The position numbers and the translations under genes are program-made. Below the pieces are notes generated by a model, which had not been told where the DNA came from, made no database searches, and saw nothing but the letters and a program-made list of their open reading frames with translations. Shown piece after piece: positions 1 to 7,306 of a DNA stretch of 54,861 nucleotides (position 1 is the first letter of the stretch; each line of letters begins with the position of its first letter). Source of the DNA: CALESS01 sp041741455 (lineage in GTDB: Bacteria > Chloroflexota > Anaerolineae > Anaerolineales > Anaerolineaceae); the NCBI GenBank assembly GCA_041741455.1, contig JBGSJZ010000054.1, positions 1 to 54,861 of the forward strand. Direction: 5' to 3'.

Positions 1-232
1 GTCTGCCTCCCGCCCGCCTGATCCCGAGCCAACCGCCCGCCCGGCAGCCCGGCCAGCAGAACGGCGCTACACCCCCAGCCAGCGCGTCAAGCACCCGGTC
101 TGGGGCGAGGGCATGGTGATGAACAGCAAGATGGAGGATAACGAAGAGATCGTGGATGTCTTCTTTGCGGGCGTTGGCCTCAAACGCCTGTTGGCCTCCC
201 TGGCCAACTTGCAGGATATGAGCGGGGAGTAA
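1..232 (+). CDS. pcrA: ATP-dependent DNA helicase PcrA/UvrD, C-terminal fragment
   Basis: The window opens inside a gene; only about 76 codons remain, ending at TAA 230-232. The translation has a disordered Pro/Ala/Arg-rich linker, then RVKHPVWGEGMV and VDVFFAGVGLKRLLASLANL. This matches the small Tudor-like C-terminal domain of PcrA/UvrD helicases, which binds RNA polymerase and repair partners. The helicase core lies upstream of the window and cannot be checked. Known of the family: superfamily 1 helicase for nucleotide-excision repair and replication-fork clearance. The assignment rests on this short domain alone but the pattern is distinctive. Confidence 0.8.
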   Translation, partial: SASRPPDPEPTARPAARPAERRYTPSQRVKHPVWGEGMVMNSKMEDNEEIVDVFFAGVGLKRLLASLANLQDMSGE

Positions 233-308
233 GTTCTACCTCGGATATTACCGGAAAATTTGAAAGTGTGGTTTTCAAACTCGCCTGGATAAATAAAAAA
301 ATCATCTA

Positions 309-336
309 TTGCGTGTCATGTGAAACATGATATAAT
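309..336 (+). promoter_or_regulatory. higBA promoter (extended -10)
   Basis: TATAAT at 331-336 is preceded by TG at 328-329, giving an extended -10. A weak -35 (TTGCGT, 309-314) sits 16 bp upstream. Transcription would start near 343, just before the higB start codon at 353. Confidence 0.6.
316..330 (+). promoter_or_regulatory. Putative HigA operator (inverted repeat) in the higBA promoter
   Basis: A perfect inverted repeat TCATGT-GAA-ACATGA (6-bp arms, 3-bp spacer) lies directly upstream of the -10 box TATAAT. An XRE-family antitoxin bound here would block RNA polymerase, the usual autoregulation of HigBA modules. The operator role is inferred from position and symmetry. Confidence 0.6.
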
Positions 337-352
337 CTTGGAGACGACATCG

Positions 353-634
353 ATGATCCGAAGTTTCAAAGACGGAGAAGCAAAGAAGATCTTCAACCGC
401 ACCCGCTCCACCAGGTTGGAGCAAGCTATGCAGGCCGTTGCCTTCCGAAAATTACGAATGCTTCATCATTCGCAAAATCTTAACGATCTGCGAGTTCCGC
501 CAGCTAATCACCTGGAAAAATTGAAAGGTGATCGGGAAGGTCAGTACAGTATCCGGATCAACGACCAGTATCGCATCTGCTTCCTCTGGTCTGATGGCGA
601 TGCGTATGACGTGGAAATTGTGGATTACCACTAG
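353..634 (+). CDS. higB: HigB-type toxin (RelE/ParE fold mRNA interferase)
   Basis: A 93-residue protein beginning MIRSFKDGEAKKIFN and ending IRINDQYRICFLW...VEIVDYH. This is the compact RelE-fold pattern of plasmid-killer/HigB toxins, which cut mRNA on the ribosome. An upstream in-frame ATG at 320 exists, but it precedes the -10 box. ATG 353 has GGAG at 340-343, nine bases away, and matches the usual HigB N terminus. Toxin-first order followed by an XRE antitoxin after 9 bases is typical of higBA. Basic residues and the terminal Tyr-His fit an interferase. Intact, so probably functional. Confidence 0.9.
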   Translation: MIRSFKDGEAKKIFNRTRSTRLEQAMQAVAFRKLRMLHHSQNLNDLRVPPANHLEKLKGDREGQYSIRINDQYRICFLWSDGDAYDVEIVDYH

Positions 635-643
635 GAGAATGAA

Positions 644-943
644 ATGACCCGCAACGATTTTGCCCCACTGCACCCTGGTGAAGTGCTGTTGGAAGAATTC
701 CTCAAGCCGCTCGGACTCAGCCAGCACCAACTGGCGATGGCGATGCGCGTTTCCCCGCAGAAAATAAATGACATTGCACGTGGCAAGCGCGCCATTACTG
801 CCGATACAGCCTTGCGCCTGGGCCGGGCACTGGGCACCACGGCTGAGTTTTGGATGGGATTACAGGCAGATTACGATCTGGAGACAGCGCTGGATAATTT
901 GGGTGAGAATACCTTGCAGGAGGTGAAACCGCTGGTGGTGTGA
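644..943 (+). CDS. higA: HigA antitoxin, XRE-family HTH regulator
   Basis: A 99-residue protein starting LHPGEVLLEEFLKPLGLSQ, a hallmark of HigA/VapI antitoxins. A helix-turn-helix follows at about residues 24-60 (SQHQLAMAMRVSPQKINDIARGKRAITADTALRL), then GTTAEFWMGLQADYDLE. It neutralises HigB by direct binding and represses the shared promoter. The gene follows higB after 9 bases with its own Shine-Dalgarno (AGGAGAATGAA), so both are on one transcript. Length is normal and no lesions are seen. Confidence 0.93.
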   Translation: MTRNDFAPLHPGEVLLEEFLKPLGLSQHQLAMAMRVSPQKINDIARGKRAITADTALRLGRALGTTAEFWMGLQADYDLETALDNLGENTLQEVKPLVV

Positions 944-997
944 GCGCACCACCACCTCCTACCCTCCCAGGAATTTTTTAGTCCACTAAGGACTTGA

Positions 998-1369
998 TTA
1001 TCCATCCCCCTTCACATACGTCATCATCTTCCAAATCAGGCCATTTTTCAATTGCACCACGTCCACCCCGCGCAGATGGCTCCCATCCACCCGGGTCAAT
1101 TTCCAGCGCAACACGCAGCGCATCCCCATGCCGTAAACTTCCTCAATTTCCATCCGGGCACCGGCCGGGCAGAAATCCAGCCAGAACTGGGTTATGGCAT
1201 CCCTGCCAGAAACCAGCTCACCCTCCGGCGCCGGTCCCGGGCATTCCAGGCTGCAATCCTCGTTCAGCAGCGCCAGCAAGCCGGCCTGGTCCCCCCGGTT
1301 GCGCGCCTCGTGGAAGGCCAGCACCGTGCGGATGGAGGTTTCCAGCTTCGACATCTCGATCGGGCTCAT
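998..1369 (-). CDS. SnoaL-like / NTF2-fold protein
   Basis: A 123-residue protein with the NTF2-like plan: an N-terminal helix (ETSIRTVLAFHEARNRGDQAGLLALLNEDC), the pattern SGRDAITQFWLDF, and C-terminal strands VLRWKLTRVDGSHLRGVDVVQLKNGLIWKM. SnoaL-like folds are small cone-shaped pockets used as isomerases, cyclases or ligand binders, so the substrate cannot be named. ATG 1369 is preceded by GGAG about eight bases upstream. It lies downstream of folP on the same strand, across a short repeat, and may be independently transcribed. Confidence 0.75.
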   Translation of the reverse strand: MSPIEMSKLETSIRTVLAFHEARNRGDQAGLLALLNEDCSLECPGPAPEGELVSGRDAITQFWLDFCPAGARMEIEEVYGMGMRCVLRWKLTRVDGSHLRGVDVVQLKNGLIWKMMTYVKGDG

Positions 1370-1383
1370 CGATCATGCTCCAA

Positions 1384-1424
1384 ATTCCCCTCCCTTGAGG
1401 CAGGGGTTAGGGGTGGTTCCAGGA
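1384..1424. repeat. Short CCCTCCC/AGGGGTTAGGGGTGG intergenic repeat
   Basis: The sequence CCCCTCCCTTGAGGCAGGGGTTAGGGGTGG lies between SnoaL-like gene and folP. It resembles the hairpin-plus-tail elements at 7271-7306 and 13750-13790 (CTCTCCC...GGGAGAGGGTAGGGTGAGGG). It is probably a degraded member of the same dispersed family. Confidence 0.4.
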
Positions 1425-2291
1425 TTAATGCCTTCTGACAATCGCATCCACCATGCGGGCCACCCGGCTCATCGTCTCCACGTCGTGCACGCGGATGATA
1501 TCCGCCCCGCGCACGATGCCCACCGCCACCGCCGCAGCCGTGCCTTCCAGGCGCTGCTCCGGTGGCAGATCCAGCGTGTACCCGATGAACGACTTGCGGC
1601 TGGCGCCCAGCAGCACCGGGAATCCGCTGGCCTTGAACATGTTTAAGCGGTTGATCAGCTCCAGGTTTTGTTCCACCGTCTTGCCAAAGCCGATGCCCGG
1701 GTCGAGGATGATGTGCGCATCCGGGATGCCGGCCTTGCGGGCCAGTTGGATGCTCTCCATCAGTTCGCGGCAGACCTCGCCGATCAGGTCGTCGTAGGTC
1801 ATGCCGACGTAGCGCCCGCCCAGCCGCTCCTGCAGTTCAGCGTTGGCCGGCCGGCTGCGGTTGTGCATTAATACCACCGGTACGTTGTGCCGGGCGACCA
1901 CTTCGGCCAGGGCCGGGTCGGCCCGCAGGCCCCAGATGTCGTTGACCCAGTCTGCCCCGGCGGCCAGGGCGGCCTCGGCCACTTCGGCCTTGTAAGTATC
2001 AATCGAGAGGATCACATCCGGGTGAGCGGCTCGCACCGCCCGCAGGGCAGGCAACACCCGCTCCAGCTCCTCGGCGGCCGTAACCGGCTGCGAGCCGGGC
2101 CGGGTGGATTCACCGCCCAGGTCGAGCATCTCCGCCCCGGCCGCAAGAAAGCGCCCGGCCTGTTCGAGAGCCGCGGAAACAATATCTCCCCCCTGCAGCA
2201 AGCCATCGCCGGAGAAGCTGTCCGGCGTCAAATTCAGAATTCCCATCACATACGTGCGTCTGCCCCACTCGGGCAGTCTCGGTTCGGACAT
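1425..2291 (-). CDS. folP: Dihydropteroate synthase
   Basis: A 288-residue enzyme joining p-aminobenzoate to hydroxymethyl-dihydropterin pyrophosphate in folate synthesis; cytosolic TIM barrel. Signatures: MGILNLTPDSFSG (residues 16-28), GGESTRPG (59-66), DTYKAEVAEAALAAGADWVNDI (from about 98), DPGIGFGK, and LGASRKSFIG near 240, all expected in DHPS. Length is normal. It is the third gene of a minus-strand series hom-folK-folP. The 154 bases between folK and folP hold two palindromic repeats, so co-transcription with folK is likely but not certain. Confidence 0.96.
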   Translation of the reverse strand: MSEPRLPEWGRRTYVMGILNLTPDSFSGDGLLQGGDIVSAALEQAGRFLAAGAEMLDLGGESTRPGSQPVTAAEELERVLPALRAVRAAHPDVILSIDTYKAEVAEAALAAGADWVNDIWGLRADPALAEVVARHNVPVVLMHNRSRPANAELQERLGGRYVGMTYDDLIGEVCRELMESIQLARKAGIPDAHIILDPGIGFGKTVEQNLELINRLNMFKASGFPVLLGASRKSFIGYTLDLPPEQRLEGTAAAVAVGIVRGADIIRVHDVETMSRVARMVDAIVRRH

Positions 2292-2307
2292 ATTTCTCCT
2301 ATCCTGC

Positions 2308-2352
2308 CCGGGAACACCCTAAGGGTCTTGGAGACCCTTAGGGTGTTCCCGG
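2308..2352. repeat. Perfect 21-bp-arm palindrome between folK and folP
   Basis: Two perfectly complementary 21-base arms (2308-2328 and 2332-2352) flank a 3-base loop TGG. The inner core is ACCCTAAGGGT / ACCCTTAGGGT. There is no T-run, so it is not a standard terminator. It resembles mobile palindromic repeats (REP/MITE-like) dispersed in this genome. In the hom-folK-folP transcript it would form a very stable hairpin. Confidence 0.8.
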
Positions 2353-2386
2353 AGTCTATCAACGCAATACCAATAATGATCCAATC

Positions 2387-2439
2387 GTAGTGACGACGTC
2401 AGTCGTTGGGTTTGTCGGAACGACGGACGTCATTACTAC
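2387..2439. repeat. Dispersed inverted repeat, CGACGTCAGTCGTT family (copy 1)
   Basis: Arms 2387-2407 and 2419-2439 are complementary at 18 of 21 positions around an 11-base loop. The 14-mer CGACGTCAGTCGTT (2394-2407) recurs exactly at 17594-17607 inside a second inverted repeat, so this is a dispersed family and not a local hairpin. Confidence 0.75.
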
Positions 2440-2445
2440 CCATAG

Positions 2446-3384
2446 TTATTCGTTCTTGGTCAACTTGGCCAGTAATTGCCCGAGTCTCCGGGCGCGCGTT
2501 TCCGGCGTCTTGGAGGACTCGATGTAATCCATGTACTCCTTCTTGTGAGAAAAGCTCAATTTGGTAAAACGGGCCGCTGCAGCCGGGCTGGCCTGCAAGG
2601 CAGCCTGCACATCCGCCGGCACTTCCACCACCCGCGGCTCGCTGTCCAATTCCAGGCGCAACAGGACATCATCGCCAACCTTGAAGCCTGCCTCCCGGCG
2701 TAATTGCTGGTTTAGCACCATGTAGTGCGTCCCAAGGCCGGTAGAGGAAATCGTGGTGCGGAATTCGACATTATTGATGCGGCAACGCACCGGCGCCGGG
2801 CCGATTTTGCCCAATGCCTGGCCGACCTCGGTCGGTAAATTGACCATGGCCGAACTGCCTGTCGACCCGGCCGGCAGCACTTTGAGGTTCAACAAGGCCG
2901 CCGGGAAAAGGGTCACGCCACTGCGATCGAGGGTCTCCAACTGCTCGCGGATGGTCTGTTTCCAGCCCGCTGGACGCAGGTCGGGCGCCAGGTCTGCCAA
3001 CGGGGCCAGGACAAAAGCCCGCTCGGCCAGGTGCGGGTGGGGAACTTCCAGCTCTGGCAGACTGACCTGCTGGCTGCCATAGAGCAGGATATCCATGTCG
3101 ATCACCCGCGGCCCGTTGCGCAAGGTTGACTTGCGCCCGAGCGTCTTCTCGATCGTTTTGAGCATCATTAACAGCTCCAACGGTTCGCGGTGGGTTTTGG
3201 CTTCCAGCACGGTGTTCAAAAAGCGCGGCTGGTCGGTGATGCCCCACGGCTCGGTCTCGTAAATTGGCGCCACCCGCTCCAGCCTGGCAATGCTTTTGAT
3301 CGAATCCAGGGCGCGCTGGAAAAATTCCAGCCGGTCACCCAGGTTGGAGCCCAGTGCCAGGTAGGTCCGGGTTAGACGTGCCAT
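2446..3384 (-). CDS. folK: HPPK (FolK) fused to a DUF1905/OmdA-like C-terminal region
   Basis: A 312-residue protein. Residues 1-160 are 6-hydroxymethyl-7,8-dihydropterin pyrophosphokinase: LGSNLGDR (11-18), FLNTVL, and GPRVIDMDILLYG (91-103) with the metal-binding Asp96/Asp98. From about 165 a different module begins: LPAGSTGSSAMVNLPTEVGQAL, PVRCRINNVEFRTTI, FKVGDDVLLRLELD, typical of DUF1905. It ends with a short YdeI/OmdA-like helix region (AAAARFTKLSFSHKKEYMDYIE). HPPK alone is about 160 residues, so the protein is doubled by the fusion. It starts one base after the hom stop, so the two are co-transcribed. The tail's function is unknown. Confidence 0.88.
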   Translation of the reverse strand: MARLTRTYLALGSNLGDRLEFFQRALDSIKSIARLERVAPIYETEPWGITDQPRFLNTVLEAKTHREPLELLMMLKTIEKTLGRKSTLRNGPRVIDMDILLYGSQQVSLPELEVPHPHLAERAFVLAPLADLAPDLRPAGWKQTIREQLETLDRSGVTLFPAALLNLKVLPAGSTGSSAMVNLPTEVGQALGKIGPAPVRCRINNVEFRTTISSTGLGTHYMVLNQQLRREAGFKVGDDVLLRLELDSEPRVVEVPADVQAALQASPAAAARFTKLSFSHKKEYMDYIESSKTPETRARRLGQLLAKLTKNE

Positions 3385-3385
3385 C

Positions 3386-4423
3386 TCAGCCTCCGCGGCA
3401 AGCGTTGATCAAATCCGCCAGCAAGCCGTAGGCGGTGGTATCCGGGCCGGGGTTGCTTTCCACAATCCCCAGGCCGGGCAGTACATCCAGTTCAAACTGG
3501 ACGTAGGAACTGGTGCCGTTGATGGCGTACAGGGCGGTCTCCGGCCCCACCCGTTGTGGCTGGACGCTGGCCGAGACCGTGTCCTCGCCGAGGCGCTGGG
3601 CCTTGCAGACCAGCTTCCAGCGCTGGCCCGCAGCCCGCGCCTCGGCGATCAGGGCCGGGCTGATCTCGCGGATGCCGCGCCGCTGTACCTGTTGCGGTTT
3701 GAGCGGGACGCCCATCAGCACGGTGCACAGGGCGGCCACCTTGATCGCCGCGTCCCAGCCGTCGATGTCGGCGCTCGGGTCGGTCTCGGCGATGCCGATC
3801 GACTGGGCGTAGCTGACGGCATCATTAAAATCCCGGCCCTCTTCCATCAGGCCGATCAGCAGGTTGGTGCAGGAGTTGAGGATGCCGGTGAACGAACGCA
3901 GCTCAGTGGCGGGCAGCGGCCCGCGGAAGAGCGAGAAGATCGGGGCGCCGTCCATCACCGCCGATTCGAACAGGAAGCGCTTGCCAACCCGGGCGGCCAG
4001 TTCGCTCAGCTCGCGGTGGGCGTGCACCACCGGCCCCTTGTTGGCGGTGATGGCGTGCATGCCCTTCTCCAGCGCCAGGCGCAGGTAGCTGGCTGCCGGC
4101 TGGCCGGTCTGATGGTTGACCGGGGAGTTCTCGAACAGCACATCCCCCGGGCAGGCCGCAATGAATTCGGGGATGCTTTCCAGCACCGGGACGCTCGAGA
4201 GGGCGTTCAGTGATTCGCCGCGCTCCATCAATTCCAGGGCGCGCGGCAGGAAGATGCCCTCCGGATGGATGGCCATGCCATGCCGCCCGGTGGCGATCCC
4301 GTTGACCTGGAAGGTCAGACCAAATTGGTTTTCCAGGTCGCCGCGTTTGCGCATCAACAGGCGCGCCAGTGCCCGCCCCACGTTGCCAAATCCCACCAGC
4401 ACCAGACCCATGTGTTGTGTCAT
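3386..4423 (-). CDS. hom: Homoserine dehydrogenase, short form
   Basis: A 345-residue NADP-dependent oxidoreductase making homoserine from aspartate semialdehyde for threonine and methionine. Seen: Rossmann GFGNVG at 11-16, HAITANKGPVVHAHRE with the conserved Lys, SFTGILNSCTNLLI, and IDGWDAAIKVAALCTVLMG of the catalytic domain. There is no C-terminal ACT domain, so Thr feedback through ACT is not expected. ATG 4423 is chosen over the upstream in-frame start because GGAGGC stands just before it and the Rossmann strand follows at once. Head gene of the hom-folK-folP series. Confidence 0.92.
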   Translation of the reverse strand: MTQHMGLVLVGFGNVGRALARLLMRKRGDLENQFGLTFQVNGIATGRHGMAIHPEGIFLPRALELMERGESLNALSSVPVLESIPEFIAACPGDVLFENSPVNHQTGQPAASYLRLALEKGMHAITANKGPVVHAHRELSELAARVGKRFLFESAVMDGAPIFSLFRGPLPATELRSFTGILNSCTNLLIGLMEEGRDFNDAVSYAQSIGIAETDPSADIDGWDAAIKVAALCTVLMGVPLKPQQVQRRGIREISPALIAEARAAGQRWKLVCKAQRLGEDTVSASVQPQRVGPETALYAINGTSSYVQFELDVLPGLGIVESNPGPDTTAYGLLADLINACRGG

Positions 4424-4445
4424 ATCGCCTCCATTTGCTAATTCT

Positions 4446-4451
4446 ATTATA
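4446..4451 (-). promoter_or_regulatory. -10 box for hom
   Basis: TATAAT on the minus strand (AGTATAATAG context), 22 bases upstream of the hom ATG. No convincing -35 is visible. Confidence 0.45.
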
Positions 4452-4571
4452 CTGATTGCCGCAAACATTTGTTGGAAAATGCACGCGCAGGATCGGGTTC
4501 CAACCTGCCCGCCTCAGGCCAGGGTCGGAAAACTCCCCGGATTCCCTGTGCCCGCGGGCGCTAAATTTCGC

Positions 4572-4577
4572 TATAAT
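4572..4577 (+). promoter_or_regulatory. -10 box upstream of the TIR-NACHT pseudogene
   Basis: TATAAT in the context TCGCTATAATATTC, 38 bases before the TTG start at 4616. A good -35 is missing. It faces away from the hom promoter. Confidence 0.4.
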
Positions 4578-4615
4578 ATTCTCAATGGGGGTATTCGCCC
4601 CCGGCGGAGGGATGA

Positions 4616-6870
4616 TTGGCACTGCGCATCTTCATTAGTTACGACCATCAACAACTGGCTCTGGCCGAGCGCCTGAAGGCCGATTTTGAACAGCGCAGCC
4701 ATGAGGTGTTCCTAGATCCCGCCCTGCACCACGGGGATGATTGGGCTCGGAAGTTGGAAGAAGCCCTGGAATGGGCGGCCCAGGACCTGCTGACCGGGCG
4801 CTTTGTGCTGCTGCTGACCGATCAGGCCGTCCGCCCGGACGGCTTCTGTATGAAAGAAATGGCATATGCCCAGAGTCTTAAACTGCCAGTCTTCCCGGTG
4901 CGCCTGGAGGCGCACGTCAAGATACCTATTGAAATCATCCGTCACCAGTACTGCGACCTCTCAACCTGCCTGCCAGCCGAAGCGCATGGGGAAGTATTCC
5001 AGCGCCAGGTGGCGAAACTGATCGAGAACCTGGAAAACAACGAAAACGAATATGAAGGGCTGCAATCCGGGTTGCTCAACCGCCTGCAACCGCTGGATTT
5101 CAATTACGAACTGCACGCCACCCCCCATTTTTACGGTCGCACCTGGCTGAGCGATAAAATCCAGGCCTGGTTAGCTGACTCACAGGCCGCCCAAATCTTC
5201 TGGCTGACGGCCGAGCCAGGCGTGGGCAAGACCGCCCTGGCCGCCTGGCTGGCCGGGCAACTGGATGCCGCAGTATCTGTCCATTTCTGCAAGGATGGCA
5301 TCGCCGAGAAGAACGACCCGGCCCGCCTGGTCACTTCGCTGGCCTACGCCCTCAGCCAGCGCCTGGCGTCTGGCTATGGCGAATCCTGCTGACGCAGGCA
5401 GTAGACCTGGAGAAAGACGACCTCGGCAGCCTGTTCGACCGCCTGCTGGTCCAGCCGCTGGCCGGCGGGGAGTTTGCCCCGCCGCAAGGGGAGCAACCGC
5501 TGCTCTTTATCCTCGACGGCCTGGACGAGGCCGTCGACCCGCAGGCCGGCAACCCGGTTGCCGGACTGCTCGGCTAACAGGCCGGGCGCTTGCCGCCCTG
5601 GCTGCGGATATTAATCACCAGCCGTGCCCATACCCGGGTGGTGGAATGGCTGCAGGGCACGCAACCCGTGGAACTACCCAAAGCTGGCATCCAGAACCAG
5701 GCCGACCTGCAGGAATTCATCCAGAGCGGGTTGAAAACGTTCAACGGCGGCCAAACCCTGAGCAGCAGCCTGGTGCAAACCCTACTGGAGAAGAGCGAAG
5801 GCGTATTCCTGTACATCGAATTGCTGCGCCAGGAACTGCAGCAGCAGCATTTACACCTCAACCAGTATCATGATTTCCCGCAAGGCCTGGATGGCCTGTA
5901 CAAACAATTCTTCGAGCGCCAGTTTCCAGACCGCACGGTCTATTCCGCCCTGGTGCGCACGGCGTTGGAACTGGCGACCGCCGCCTACGAAGCCCTGCCG
6001 CTGGCCGATTTGCAGGCCTGGCTGGGCTGGAACGACTACACCCGGGGGGAGTTCGAGGAAGCCGTGCAGGGACTGTTCAGCCTGGAGGGCGAGCGGCTGG
6101 CCTCCCCGCATCGCACATTGCTGGAATGGGCGGCCGACCGCGGTAAAGCCGGAATGCGCTTCTGGGCGAACCCGGCCGCCGGGCATAAAATATTGGCTGA
6201 AGCGGGCTGGCGAATTTATGAAAGCGCCGGCCTGGAGGGGCTGGACGGCTACCTACTGCGCCGCCTGCCCTTCCACCTGCTGGCGGCCGGGCGGGAGGAC
6301 GAACTGGCCCGCCTGCTGGGCGACCTGCAGTACTTGGACCGCCTGTACGATGAGAATCAGTTTTTATTGTTTGAAGCCTGGGGGCCAGCCGAGAAAGCCG
6401 GGCTGAAGATGGAGGAGATTTATGCCAGTACCATTACCCAGCCAGAGAATCACCCGGCCGGATTGCTGTTCAACCTGTCACTGATGTTCCAGCAAATCGG
6501 GCAGGCCGGCCTGGAGAATGCCTTGCCGTTGTATAAATACTTGGCGAACGTGTATCGTGAACTGGGAAATGAACCCAATCTCTCGGCCTCGCTGGGCAAC
6601 CAGGCGGTAATCTTGCGTAGGCAGGGCGAGCTGGGGGAGGCGATGCGGCTGCTGAAGGAACAGGAAGACATCTGCCGGCGGCTGAATAATTGGGAAGGTT
6701 TGGCAATCTCGCTAACCAACCAGGCTCGTATCCTGGTTCTGCAAGAAAAAAGAGTCTAGGCACTGGATTTGGCGCGCCAGGCATTGAAAATGATCGAAGG
6801 CCGCGGTTATGTTGCCCGGGAGAATTGGATCCGTAAGGTAATTCGAGAAATTGAGAGCGGAGGAAATTAG
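4616..6870 (+). pseudogene. Decayed TIR-NACHT-TPR protein (STAND-type immune-like ATPase)
   Basis: Start TTG 4616 follows GGAGGG. The first frame (4616-5392) gives a TIR domain (LRIFISYDHQQLALAERLK, then LLLTDQAV) and a NACHT P-loop, TAEPGVGKTALAAW. It runs out of frame near 5386, where one base of a C run seems lost (GES then LLTQAV continues in frame 1). The second frame carries Walker B LLFILDGLDEA, then an in-frame TAA at 5575-5577. It resumes with LRILITSRAHTRVVEWL, a helical region and TPR-like repeats (NQAVILRRQGELGEAMRLL), interrupted by TAG at 6757-6759 and ending at 6868-6870. Intact relatives are suspected antiviral or signalling NTPases. Three lesions argue for a pseudogene. Confidence 0.85.
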
Positions 6871-6882
6871 GTTTCCACCGTA

Positions 6883-6939
6883 AGGGCGGGTCGGTGGTTT
6901 ATTTGGCCAAACTCAACCGGTGGTTCTCAGACCCGCCCT
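6883..6939. repeat. Inverted repeat after the TIR-NACHT pseudogene
   Basis: AGGGCGGGTC (6883-6892) pairs with GACCCGCCCT (6930-6939) across 37 bases. The flank GTAAGGGCGGGTCGGTGGT resembles the GTAGGGGTTGGTCGGTGAA end of the repeat at 27667, so it may be a diverged relative. Confidence 0.5.
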
Positions 6940-6954
6940 GGTTCTGCTTTCGTT

Positions 6955-7190
6955 TATTCGTTTTTCATTCGTTGACGGCCCGGCTCGGGCGATCCCTGGG
7001 TTGGTCTTGGCCGTTGCGGATGGACCCTGTGATGCTTCACCGACCAACCCTTACCGGAGGATGGCGGTCAGGCAGCGGGCGAGGCGGTATTCGTTTTCTA
7101 TTCGTTGACGGCGCGGCTCTGGCGATCCTCGGGTTGGTCTTGGCGGTTGCGGATGGACCCTGTGCTGCTTCACCGACCAACCCTTACCGG
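6955..7190. repeat. 103-bp direct duplication in a gene-free stretch
   Basis: Copies at 6955-7057 and 7088-7190 are equal in length and differ at roughly ten positions. Each begins TATTCGTTTT and ends GCTTCACCGACCAACCCTTACCGG. A 30-base spacer separates them. No protein-like reading frame is conserved between copies. A diverged inverted copy of the same end lies at 27667. The whole 6871-7306 gap holds only this, an inverted repeat and a terminator. Confidence 0.85.
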
Positions 7191-7264
7191 TGGTAATAAT
7201 GGGGTTGGTCAAAATGGCAGGGTGAGGCAGACAAAACCTATGCCGGCCGGATGGAACGGCACAT

Positions 7265-7294
7265 AGAAAAACCCTCTCCCATTGGGAGAGGGTA
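7265..7294 (-). terminator. Rho-independent terminator of the MFS gene
   Basis: Minus-strand hairpin ACCCTCTCCC / GGGAGAGGGT (7271-7294), then TTTTCTATG, 13 bases after the MFS stop codon. It belongs to the same dispersed CTCTCCC repeat family seen at 13750 and 1384. Confidence 0.65.
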
Positions 7295-7306
7295 GGGTGA
7301 GGGGGT

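Noticed and set aside
4616..6870. Programmed frameshifting in the TIR-NACHT gene
   Set aside because: No slippery heptamer or downstream stem is visible at 5386, and two additional stop codons would still interrupt the protein.
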